Positions 7,648 through 15,242 of a stretch of 34,502 nucleotides of DNA are shown piece after piece (position 1 is the stretch's first letter; each line of letters begins with the position of its first letter). Location of the stretch: the NCBI GenBank assembly GCA_030622955.1, contig JAUXFM010000014.1, positions 1 through 34,502 of the forward strand, in the 5' to 3' direction. The notes under the pieces were generated by a model. The model saw only the letters and a list, made by a program, of their open reading frames with translations, did not search any database and had not been told where the DNA came from. The stretch is from Lentisphaerales bacterium (lineage in GTDB: Bacteria; Verrucomicrobiota; Kiritimatiellia; JAUXFM01). The translations under genes and the position numbers were made by a program.

Positions 7648-8484
7648 ATGACGATTATTGAACCGCATATTCACATGTATTCAAGGACAACCGATGATTA
7701 CCAGGCGATGTATGCTGCCGGCATACGTGCCTGCGTGGAACCTTCTTTCTGGATGGGCGCCAATCGACGATATGCGGGCACCTTCTTTGACTACTTCCAG
7801 CTTATTGCTGAATTCGAGACGGTCCGTTCAAGGCGCTTCGGAATTGATCATTACTGCGCGGTTTCTCTGAACCCCAAGGAAACAGAGAACCGGGCGCTTG
7901 CAGATGAGGTCATTGATGGGTTGGGGGAGTACCTGGATCACCCACGCTGTGTCGCGCTGGGCGAGATTGGCTTCAATGATATCACTGATAATGAAGAGCA
8001 TGCTTTCGTCCGTCAACTTCAGATTGCCGTTGAGCGCGATCTGGTGGTAATTATTCACCTTCCCCATTTCGAGAAGCCAAAGGGGATCAAACGGATCCTT
8101 GGGATATTGAACGAACACGATGTGAATCGCGACCGGATCATCATCGATCACAACACAGAAGATACAATCGCCGAAAGCAAAGATTCAGGATGCTATTCCG
8201 GGATGACTGTTTACCCGATATCAAAGCTCACACCGGAGCGCGTCTCGAACATTATTCGTGAATTCGGGAGTGAAAGAGTGATCGTGAACGGATCGGCAGA
8301 TTGGGGGGTCTCGGATCCGTTAAGCCTCGTCAAGGTTGTCGACTACATGGGCAAGGATGGGCATAGCGAAAAGACTATCCAGAACCTTGTGTTCAATAAC
8401 GCCATGGCTTTCTACGGCGGATCAGATAAATGGAAGCCCGAACTTGACCTGGTGCCCATCGATCCGTCGGAATTTCAGCGGTGA
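7648..8484 (+). CDS. eboB: EboB: TatD-like metal-dependent hydrolase of the ebo cluster
   Basis: Amidohydrolase-fold protein of the TatD-like group. Likely metal ligands are visible in order: HIH at residues 7-9, GEIGFN (Glu, near 105), IIHLPH (near 134), IIDHNTED (near 167) and the late aspartate in NGSADWGVSDPL. The 278 residues are normal for the family. The ATG has GAGAGG five bases upstream. The stop overlaps the eboC start (TGATG), so the two are translationally coupled. The EboB name rests on its place directly before a UbiA homologue, an EboF-like and an EboD-like gene. The substrate has not been defined for any member, as far as I know. Confidence 0.85.
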   Translation: MTIIEPHIHMYSRTTDDYQAMYAAGIRACVEPSFWMGANRRYAGTFFDYFQLIAEFETVRSRRFGIDHYCAVSLNPKETENRALADEVIDGLGEYLDHPRCVALGEIGFNDITDNEEHAFVRQLQIAVERDLVVIIHLPHFEKPKGIKRILGILNEHDVNRDRIIIDHNTEDTIAESKDSGCYSGMTVYPISKLTPERVSNIIREFGSERVIVNGSADWGVSDPLSLVKVVDYMGKDGHSEKTIQNLVFNNAMAFYGGSDKWKPELDLVPIDPSEFQR

Positions 8485-9377
8485 TGAAGACAATATCTAC
8501 AAAGAACCGGCTGAAAGCATGGCTGCAGCTTGTTCGAATACCCAATCTTCTGACAGTACCCGGTGATCCATTGGCCGGCTTCCTTTTGGCCGGCGGGCAC
8601 GACATTGTTTTGGCTGTGCCCTGTCTTGTCGCGTCGCTCCTGATATATATGGCAGGCCTTCTGTGGAATGATTATGCCGATGCTGATGAAGATATGAGGG
8701 CACGACCCGGCCGGCCGATACCGAGTGGTGCAGTATCGCGTCGGGCAGCATTTGTGGTGGCAGTTCTGTTGGCGCTTGGCGGTCTGTGCAGTGCGCTTCT
8801 GGCGGGTCCACTGTCCCTTATGGTCGCATTTGTGCTGGCGTTACTCGTGCTGGGCTATGATTTTCTGACCAAGAATACTCCCGCAGGTAGATGGACAATG
8901 GGACTATGTCGTGGCGTGAGTCTTGTTCTTGGTGCCTCTGCGGACGGTCGAGAAGCGATTATTTCTATTCCTGTCATTCTCGCAGCCGCCTGCCTGGTCT
9001 TCTACATAAGCGCGATATCAGCTGTTGCGATGCGGGAGACTGAGAAGACCAGGCTGGGGAGCAAGCGATGGCTTCCGCTCTTCTGTCTGGGCGTTTCTTT
9101 TGTTCTCTTCTTCCAGATCATCTGTATTGAGGCGCTGGCGCCGGTCATCATTGCAGAGATCGCGCTTTTTTGGGTCTGGTGGTGGAGCGCAAAACTGCGC
9201 GGTGAGCCGGAGCCGCGTCTCGTGTCCTCTGCCATCGGCGCATTTCTGAAAGGATTACTGCTCGTCCAGGCAGTGTTCTGTGCAATGGTTCCGGGGATCG
9301 GCGTGCTCTCGGCAGCAGTGTTGCTGTTGCTTTGGCCGGTTGTCACTTTACTGGGGAGGCATTTTCGGGCAAGTTGA
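8484..9377 (+). CDS. eboC: EboC: UbiA-family membrane prenyltransferase of the ebo cluster
   Basis: Integral membrane protein of 297 residues with about eight or nine hydrophobic helices. The first aspartate-rich motif of the UbiA superfamily is clear (WNDYADADEDMRARPGRPIP), binding Mg2+ and the prenyl diphosphate. The second motif is weaker (LGYDFLTKN). UbiA enzymes move a prenyl chain onto an aromatic or other acceptor within the membrane. The ATG at 8484 overlaps the eboB stop by one base; a GTG at 8481 is an alternative. The adjacent idi gene, encoding an isoprenoid-precursor enzyme, supports a prenyl substrate. The acceptor is unknown. Confidence 0.88.
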   Translation: MKTISTKNRLKAWLQLVRIPNLLTVPGDPLAGFLLAGGHDIVLAVPCLVASLLIYMAGLLWNDYADADEDMRARPGRPIPSGAVSRRAAFVVAVLLALGGLCSALLAGPLSLMVAFVLALLVLGYDFLTKNTPAGRWTMGLCRGVSLVLGASADGREAIISIPVILAAACLVFYISAISAVAMRETEKTRLGSKRWLPLFCLGVSFVLFFQIICIEALAPVIIAEIALFWVWWWSAKLRGEPEPRLVSSAIGAFLKGLLLVQAVFCAMVPGIGVLSAAVLLLLWPVVTLLGRHFRAS

Positions 9378-9381
9378 TCAG

Positions 9382-10686
9382 ATGAGTTCACCTGCTAATA
9401 AGAAATTGCTCGTGGTCCAGGTCGCCGCGTTGGGCGCGGCATTCCAGGACAGGCTTTCCGGATGCAAATGGCCGGGCATGGTATTCAACTCTATCGATAC
9501 CGTGTTTCCGGCATTGACCTGTACTGTGCAGGCGAGCTTTCGTACTGCGTCAGCCGCAAGTCAGCATGGGATGATTGCCAATGGGTTCTTCCATCGTGAA
9601 CTCTCACGTCCGCTATTCTGGGAGCAATCGGCAGCACAGATCCATGGCATGCGCATATGGGAGGAATTCCGCAGCCAGGGCGGCAAGGTCGCCATGCTTT
9701 TCTGGCAGCAGAGCATGGGTGAGGATGTTGACATCTTGCTGTCGCCTGCACCGGTTCACAAACATCACGGTGGGATAATTCATGATTGTTACAGCAAGCC
9801 GGCAGATTTCTACGGCAGGATTTGCGGAGAGTTGCAGCGTCCTTTTAGCCTCGCACATTACTGGGGCCCGATGGCATGCACTAAGTCCTCGCAGTGGATC
9901 GCAGATGCTACCTCGGCGTTGTTGGCAGACAGGGAAATGGCACCTGATATCTGTCTAACATACCTGCCTGCACTTGATTACGATCTTCAGCGATACGGAT
10001 TAGATCATCCACGCAGTCGGCAGGCTGTCCGGGCCATGATCTCCCAGCTCGATATGCTCGTCAAGACCGCCGAAGAGGAGGGCTATGCGATCCTGATCTT
10101 CGGTGATTACGCCATTGACGATTGCATTAAAGCTCTATTGCCCAACAGAGCTCTTGCCGAAACGGGATTGCTGCAAACTAGGAACGTGAATGGTATGATG
10201 TATCCCGACCTACATGCCAGTCGTGCATTTTGCATGGTAGATCACGAGGTGGCGCATATCTATGTCAAAGATCCGGTGGATCTCAAACGTGTTTCCAATT
10301 GCATAGGCGAACTGGTTGGAGTTGAGACCGTCCTTGATGCAGATGGCAAGAAAGAGATGGGCATCGATCATCCGAAATCCGGTGAGCTTGTAGCGATAGC
10401 ATCAGAAGGATGCTGGTTTGCCTATCCCTGGTGGGTTGGGACCCACGAGGAGCCGGAATATGCCAGGCATGTAGATATACACAATAAACCCGGATATGAT
10501 CCCTGTGAATTGTTCTGGGGCTGGCCGCCGGGGACAGTGAGCAGGAACAGGGCCAGAATAAAGGGCTCGCACGGTCGCTGTGTGGACAAGAGCGTCTGTT
10601 GGGCTTCAACCGCACCGCTTGGTGAACCCACTTCCGTGATAGAGCTTGCCGTGGCAGTTCGATCCTGGCTTAAGGAAACAACATGA
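9382..10686 (+). CDS. eboF: EboF: alkaline-phosphatase-superfamily (nucleotide pyrophosphatase-like) protein of the ebo cluster
   Basis: Predicted phosphodiesterase or pyrophosphatase fold, 434 residues. Family landmarks in order: FPALTCTVQASF (the Thr is the expected nucleophile), MIANGFFHRE, KSSQWIADATSAL, LTYLPALDYDLQRYG, MVDHEVAHIYV, GIDHPKSGELVAIAS and DIHNKPGYDPCELF. Several metal-ligand positions look altered: the opening is VVQVAALG without an Asp, LPALDYD replaces the commoner LPHLDY, and FGDYAID replaces an SD/SEYG-type motif. Catalysis may therefore be modified. The frame is open upstream to 9280, but 9382 follows the eboC stop by 4 bp and matches the family start. The stop overlaps the next ATG (ATGA), so it is coupled to eboD. 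Confidence 0.83.
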   Translation: MSSPANKKLLVVQVAALGAAFQDRLSGCKWPGMVFNSIDTVFPALTCTVQASFRTASAASQHGMIANGFFHRELSRPLFWEQSAAQIHGMRIWEEFRSQGGKVAMLFWQQSMGEDVDILLSPAPVHKHHGGIIHDCYSKPADFYGRICGELQRPFSLAHYWGPMACTKSSQWIADATSALLADREMAPDICLTYLPALDYDLQRYGLDHPRSRQAVRAMISQLDMLVKTAEEEGYAILIFGDYAIDDCIKALLPNRALAETGLLQTRNVNGMMYPDLHASRAFCMVDHEVAHIYVKDPVDLKRVSNCIGELVGVETVLDADGKKEMGIDHPKSGELVAIASEGCWFAYPWWVGTHEEPEYARHVDIHNKPGYDPCELFWGWPPGTVSRNRARIKGSHGRCVDKSVCWASTAPLGEPTSVIELAVAVRSWLKETT

Positions 10687-11900
10687 GCGCAGATAAATGT
10701 AAAGGCGAGAAAGTGAACGGGCATGTCGGCTGCTACAGGCAGCAGTTCTCCGTTGCCTATGAATATCCCGTCCATTTTTCTCACGATCTGTTCAACCCGG
10801 AGAATCCTCTGCTTCGCTCTGTTATAGAGGTCGAAGAGGAACAACGGTGCCACCGTGCGCTGGTCTATCTTGACGACGGCGTTGTTGATGCCACACCGGG
10901 AATAATGAAGAAGATAGAAAGCTACTTCTCTGCGCATCCCGGCCTGGTAGATTTCGTGCGGGAGCCGGAGATAGTTCCGGGCGGTGAGCGCACTAAGAAC
11001 GGTTGGAACATGGTCCAGAAGATCATGGCTGCTATTGGCGGGAATCATCTCTGTCGCAAAAGCTTTATCATTGCGGTGGGTGGTGGCAGCGTGCTCGACA
11101 TGGTGGGGTTCGCAGCATCGCTTGTTCATCGCGGCATCAGGTTGATCCGGGTGCCGACGACGGTGCTGGCGCAGAACGATGCCGGTGTCGGCGTGAAGAA
11201 CGGGATGGACGAGCACGGCATGAAGAACTTCGTGGGTACGTTCGCGCCACCATGGGCAGTGCTTGTCGATTTTGATTTCCTGACCACTCTTGGCCATTCG
11301 TACTGGATAGGTGGTGTTGCAGAGGCCTTCAAGGTTGCGATCATTAAGGATGCGGAGTTCTTTGAGTATCTTTGTTCCCATACGAAGGAATTGCGGGCGA
11401 GGAATGCTGCGGTCATTGAAGAGGTCGTAAAGCGCTGCGCAATGCTGCACCTGGAGCACATTCGCACGAGCGGGGATCCGTTTGAGTTCGGAAGTGCCAG
11501 GCCGCTCGATTTCGGGCATTGGTCGGCTCACAAGCTGGAACTGCTGTCTGACTATCGAATAGGTCATGGTCAGGCCGTGGCCATCGGGATCGCGCTGGAT
11601 TCCTATTATGCATGGCGCAAGGGATTGATCAGAGAAGATGAGTTGGTTCGCATTGTGACGGCACTGAGAGAAGCCGGGCTTCCTGTCTGGGATAAACTTC
11701 TGGGCCTCGCAGAAGATGATGGCAATCTCACCATACTCAAAGGACTCTGCGAATTCAGAGAGCATCTGGGCGGGCAGTTGACCATCACGTTGCCAGATGG
11801 GATTGGTAAGAAGATTGAAGTGCATGACATGGATACGGATCTCATCGACGATGGGATAAAGCATCTCTGCAGGCTTTCATCTGATGGGACAGGTGGGTAA
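10683..11900 (+). CDS. eboD: EboD: 3-dehydroquinate-synthase-like cyclase of the ebo cluster
   Basis: Member of the sugar-phosphate cyclase superfamily, 405 residues. NAD-binding motifs are AVGGGSVLDMVGFAAS and RVPTTVLAQNDAGVGVKNG. Zinc ligands are Glu214 (GGVAEAFK), His279 or His283 (DFGHWSAHKLE) and His295 (IGHGQAV). All catalytic landmarks look intact, so it should be an active cyclase. The position inside the ebo cluster and the roughly 40-residue N-terminal extension separate it from the housekeeping shikimate enzyme AroB. The ATG overlaps the eboF stop (ATGA). A 181-bp gap follows before eboE. The true substrate is unknown: 3-deoxy-arabino-heptulosonate 7-phosphate or another heptose/hexose phosphate are family possibilities. 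Confidence 0.87.
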   Translation: MSADKCKGEKVNGHVGCYRQQFSVAYEYPVHFSHDLFNPENPLLRSVIEVEEEQRCHRALVYLDDGVVDATPGIMKKIESYFSAHPGLVDFVREPEIVPGGERTKNGWNMVQKIMAAIGGNHLCRKSFIIAVGGGSVLDMVGFAASLVHRGIRLIRVPTTVLAQNDAGVGVKNGMDEHGMKNFVGTFAPPWAVLVDFDFLTTLGHSYWIGGVAEAFKVAIIKDAEFFEYLCSHTKELRARNAAVIEEVVKRCAMLHLEHIRTSGDPFEFGSARPLDFGHWSAHKLELLSDYRIGHGQAVAIGIALDSYYAWRKGLIREDELVRIVTALREAGLPVWDKLLGLAEDDGNLTILKGLCEFREHLGGQLTITLPDGIGKKIEVHDMDTDLIDDGIKHLCRLSSDGTGG

Positions 11901-12081
11901 AAGTTATCTCCAAACAGGGTTGAACTATGCATAACTCATATGAGCCCGATATCTTCTGCTCTTCCGCTGCGTTTCCTGCGAGGAGCCAATACCGCCGGGG
12001 TATCGACCCCTCTCCGACGGCTTGTGGACAGGGCGGAATCCATAGGGTCATTGTCAACCAGTTCATAGATAGGTTCTAATA
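11901..12081. other. Gap inside the ebo cluster
   Basis: These 181 bases between eboD and eboE hold no recognisable gene. A small 5-bp hairpin (atacc / gccgg / ggtat) lies near 11990. I saw no convincing terminator or promoter, so eboE may still be transcribed with the upstream genes. Confidence 0.4.
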
Positions 12082-13305
12082 GTGCAGCTGCTGAATAACC
12101 CTCCTTTTCATCTTACCTATTGCCTTAATGTTCATCCTGGTGAAACGTGGGCAGAGAATATGGATGCCCTCAGAAAGAAGGCGGCTGCTGTTCGTGACAG
12201 GGTTGCCGATGGTAGAGAGTTCGGGCTGGGCCTGAGGCTCAGTAACGAAGCCGCAATACAGCTCTCGGAACCCGGGCAACTGGCTGAACTGAAATCATTT
12301 CTCGATGCTCAGAACATGTATGTCTTCACGGTCAACGGTTTCCCCTATGGCGAATTCCATGGCACAGAGGTAAAGGAGAATGTTTACCGTCCCGATTGGC
12401 GGCTTGCCGAGCGTCGGGATTACACGATTCGCTTGAGCGACCTGCTTGTGCAGTTGTTGCCGAACGGTCTGCAGGGGAGTATAAGCACAGTTCCAGGCTC
12501 GTATGCCGCCTGGGTAGAGACGGACGATGATCTCAATGCCATGGTCGACAACCTTGTGGATTGTGTTGCCCATCTTGTCGGGCTTGAGGCGAAACAGGGG
12601 AAACGGATTCACTTAGGGCTGGAACCCGAACCTGACTGTTACATGGAGCGGACCGATCAGCTCATCGATTTCTTTGAATCCGCCTTGGGGGGGCGTGGCG
12701 CTGACCGTCTCGCGGGCAACCTGGGTTGCAGCATGGAAGAAGCGAATGAGCTGATACGTCGGCATCTGGGGATCTGCCTGGATACTTGTCATCTTGCCGT
12801 GCAGTTTGAGGATCTGGCCACGAGTATCAGGTCACTGTCAGACAAAGGTATATTGATTTCCAAGGTGCAGATCAGTTCGGCACTGCGAGTTATGCCGGGT
12901 TGCACAGAATTGGGCAAATTGAAGGAACTCGCCAGTTCAGTCTATCTCCACCAGGTCAAGGGGATGGTCGGGGGGCGCCGAGAGTCCTATAGGGATTTGC
13001 CCGAGGCAGAAATACTTGCGGGTAATGAGCCCAATGCCGAAGAATGGCGAGTGCATTTGCACGTGCCGCTCTACTATGCTGGGGATGGGCAGCTTGCCAC
13101 AACGTCGGACGAGTTGTCTCCCGCGGTGATAAGGGCCGCAGTTGATGCCGGCACGCAGCATTTCGAAATCGAAACATACACGTTTGACATATTGCCCGGA
13201 TCGATGAAGACGCAAGATGTTGTCGACAGTATTACCAGAGAGTATGAATGGGTGCTGGCCAAACTGCGTGACGTTGACTTCGGGTCTGAATCATGTAAAC
13301 TTTAA
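12082..13305 (+). CDS. eboE: EboE: TIM-barrel metabolite traffic protein of the ebo cluster
   Basis: Sugar-phosphate-isomerase/AP-endonuclease-like TIM barrel of 407 residues. The opening FHLTYCLNVHPGETWAENMD and the stretch YVFTVNGFPYGEFHG followed by VKENVYRPDW are strongly characteristic of EboE proteins. Later motifs include HLGLEPEPDCYMER, GICLDTCHLAVQFED, KVQISSALRV, HLHVPLYYAG and HFEIETYTFDILP. They supply the Glu, Asp and His residues expected of the metal centre in this fold. It starts with GTG; an AGG sits 8 bases upstream and there is no better in-frame start. The biochemical function of EboE is unestablished; family annotation is by operon and phenotype. Confidence 0.88.
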   Translation: MQLLNNPPFHLTYCLNVHPGETWAENMDALRKKAAAVRDRVADGREFGLGLRLSNEAAIQLSEPGQLAELKSFLDAQNMYVFTVNGFPYGEFHGTEVKENVYRPDWRLAERRDYTIRLSDLLVQLLPNGLQGSISTVPGSYAAWVETDDDLNAMVDNLVDCVAHLVGLEAKQGKRIHLGLEPEPDCYMERTDQLIDFFESALGGRGADRLAGNLGCSMEEANELIRRHLGICLDTCHLAVQFEDLATSIRSLSDKGILISKVQISSALRVMPGCTELGKLKELASSVYLHQVKGMVGGRRESYRDLPEAEILAGNEPNAEEWRVHLHVPLYYAGDGQLATTSDELSPAVIRAAVDAGTQHFEIETYTFDILPGSMKTQDVVDSITREYEWVLAKLRDVDFGSESCKL

Positions 13306-13473
13306 CTGTGTATCGGCGCTGACCGGGGAGCGTGAGCGACTGTGATCGGACGTTCGTTGCCTGGTCGACATAATGACGAAAGACAAAATGCTCTTGCAGA
13401 GAAGTCGTGTTGAGGACGAGTTGTTTTGGATTTCGAGTTTCCTGTCCGGCTTTACGGATAGTAGTAGGTGGCT

Positions 13474-14460
13474 ATGAGTGATGATCCTGCTCTTGTTTTT
13501 GATCTTGCAACAGCTTTCTGGCGCTCTAGCGTTCTCTTCACAGCATGCAAGATGAGGCTCTTCGATAAGCTCGAGGGGAAGCCACTTACCGTTAACCAGG
13601 CAGCGAAAGAGCTCGGTGCTTCAGAGCGTGGCATGTTCGGGCTTCTAGAGTCTTGCGTTGCTGTCGGTTTGTTGTGCAAGAAGGGCGATGCATTTCAGAA
13701 CACCGAGACCGCCATGCGCTACCTGACGGAAGGAAGCCCGGATTCGTTGTTGACGACGTTGCTTCTGCAGTTTGCGACTTATCCAATGTGGGCCAACCTT
13801 CCTGAAGCGGTTACATCGGGCAATCCCGTGATGCAACCAGGTGACCTGCTCGGCGGCCGCAAGGAGCTGACACGACATTTTGTGGTAGGCATGCATCAAC
13901 GCGCATTGGGGGTGGGGCGCTCGTTGGTCAATGAGCTCGACCTGGCCGGTCGCAAATCATTGGCCGATATTGGCGGCGGACCCGGTACCTATTCTGTATT
14001 GTTGGTCGAGAAGAATGAAGGACTGCGCTCCCGCATCCTTGATCTTGCGCCGATACTGGAGATAACGCGAGAGCTTGTCGATCAATCGTCAGTGGGCGAG
14101 AGAATCGAGACTGTTCCTTGCAATGCCGAAACTGATGAGTTCGGATCGGGTTACGATGTGGTGCTGATCTCGGGTCTGCTTCACCGCATGACTGGCGAAC
14201 AGATCCGGTCTATCTTCAGGCGAGCACATGACGCCATGGATCCTGGTGGCTTGATAATCGTGAACGACCTGTTTTCCACGGACGAAGGACCTGAGATGGC
14301 TGTACTGTTCGGGTTGCAGATGCTTTTGACCAACAACACCGGGCGCACGCATTCGGTCTCCGATATCTCTGGTTGGCTTGGAGAATCCGACTTCAAGAAC
14401 CTTGAGACCAGGATGCTGCCGCCACCACTGCCGCACAGTCTTGTTATGGGCATCAAGTGA
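13474..14460 (+). CDS. SAM-dependent O-methyltransferase
   Basis: Class I methyltransferase of the plant-type O-methyltransferase group, which also includes hydroxyneurosporene and BchU-type enzymes. The N-terminal third is a winged-helix dimerisation domain (LATAFWRSSVLFTACKMRLF ... LTVNQAAKELGAS). The SAM-binding motif is ADIGGGPGTYSVLL (about residue 165), followed by YDVVLISGLLHRM and DPGGLIIVNDLFS. The catalytic base in this family is a His around LLHRM. The start is the ATG at 13474; GTG at 13468 is the alternative. It follows eboE in the same direction after 168 bp and precedes a Cys-rich protein by 21 bp. Such enzymes often decorate prenylated aromatics or pigments, so it may tailor the ebo product. 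That link is inference from position. Confidence 0.82.
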   Translation: MSDDPALVFDLATAFWRSSVLFTACKMRLFDKLEGKPLTVNQAAKELGASERGMFGLLESCVAVGLLCKKGDAFQNTETAMRYLTEGSPDSLLTTLLLQFATYPMWANLPEAVTSGNPVMQPGDLLGGRKELTRHFVVGMHQRALGVGRSLVNELDLAGRKSLADIGGGPGTYSVLLVEKNEGLRSRILDLAPILEITRELVDQSSVGERIETVPCNAETDEFGSGYDVVLISGLLHRMTGEQIRSIFRRAHDAMDPGGLIIVNDLFSTDEGPEMAVLFGLQMLLTNNTGRTHSVSDISGWLGESDFKNLETRMLPPPLPHSLVMGIK

Positions 14461-14481
14461 TATCTCACCGAGAGGGAGGCG

Positions 14482-14943
14482 ATGGCTGAAAAGGCTGAAT
14501 GGATGGAAGAGTTCTATAAAGGGCTGGTCGCTCTTAATGCGTATTCGTTTCCCAAGATATGCAGCAACTGCGGCAAGACCTACCAGACGCTCGACGATTT
14601 TCTCGCAGAAGCTGAAGAAGTCCAACATCGCAGCGGACTTATAGAGTATACGGGCAGGGATGAGGAGTCAGTAGTGGGTCTGTTCCGCAACTGTAGCTGT
14701 CATTCAACGCTCATGAGCAAGATGAAAGATCGACGCGATGTGAGCGAGGCCGGTGAGCGCGCCCGGAGTCAATTTGATCGCTTGCTGAAGATCATGACCG
14801 CAGTGGGTATCACGCAGGAAGAAGCACGGCGCGAACTCTTGAAAATCATGCATGGCGAAGATAGCAGGATGCTCAAGAAGTGGGGATTCGATATCGCAGC
14901 TGTCCGACAGGACGTCACCAATCATCTGCCGGCGGAAGAGTAG
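14482..14943 (+). CDS. Conserved-looking protein of unknown function with a Cys-rich, probably metal-binding motif
   Basis: Soluble 153-residue protein. Two Cys pairs stand out: Cys27-x2-Cys30 (ICSNCGKTY) and Cys71-x-Cys73-His74 (FRNCSCHSTLM), spaced like a structural zinc site or an iron-sulphur ligand set. The C-terminal half is predicted helical and highly charged (ERARSQFDRLLKIMTAVGIT and on). I do not recognise the family with certainty; the FRNC-x-C phrase recalls small uncharacterised bacterial proteins. GAGAGG lies 6 bases before the ATG. The 21-bp spacing suggests co-transcription with the methyltransferase. No function is proposed beyond metal binding. Confidence 0.7.
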   Translation: MAEKAEWMEEFYKGLVALNAYSFPKICSNCGKTYQTLDDFLAEAEEVQHRSGLIEYTGRDEESVVGLFRNCSCHSTLMSKMKDRRDVSEAGERARSQFDRLLKIMTAVGITQEEARRELLKIMHGEDSRMLKKWGFDIAAVRQDVTNHLPAEE

Positions 14944-14983
14944 ATAACAGATGGCGGATGCTGTGATGACGGATTGGACCTGA

Positions 14984-15168
14984 ACGGCCTGTTGCCCAAA
15001 TATCACGACCCTGCGAAGAGCCTATCGCCCATTGGGTTGCGCCGGTTTTGGCCGTCGCAGCGTTCCGCGAGGCGTCACAGATCCTCCGGGTATGCAACGC
15101 CTCGCGCGCCTTGCGAGACGACCACAACCGTCAGCAACAGGGTTCGCGAGATTTGGGCAACAAGCCGT
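14984..15168. repeat. 185-bp palindromic element with about 30-bp terminal inverted repeats
   Basis: The left end (14984-15013, beginning acggcctgttgcccaaat) is the reverse complement of the right end (15138-15168) at about 27 of 30 positions with a one-base bulge. Nested inside is a perfect 10-bp inverted repeat, cgcgaggcgt (15066-15075) and acgcctcgcg (15097-15106), around a 21-base loop. The arms between them pair loosely. It fills the gap between the Cys-rich protein and the ATP-grasp gene and has no credible open frame. The architecture suggests a non-autonomous mobile palindrome or a highly structured RNA. It is unrelated in sequence to the element at 51-209. Confidence 0.65.
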
Positions 15169-15242
15169 CTACTTGAAACCATGGCATTCATGACGTCAGT
15201 AGCACATCAGCTTAATAAGGCAGACAAGAAATCGCGCAATTT

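Noticed and set aside
7530-7661. Fragment in another frame (TLWGWLNVYRYSELAKKELS and on) as a possible eboA remnant
   Set aside because: It looks protein-like but has no start codon, is short and overlaps the eboB start. I cannot align it to EboA from memory, so it stays a possibility only.
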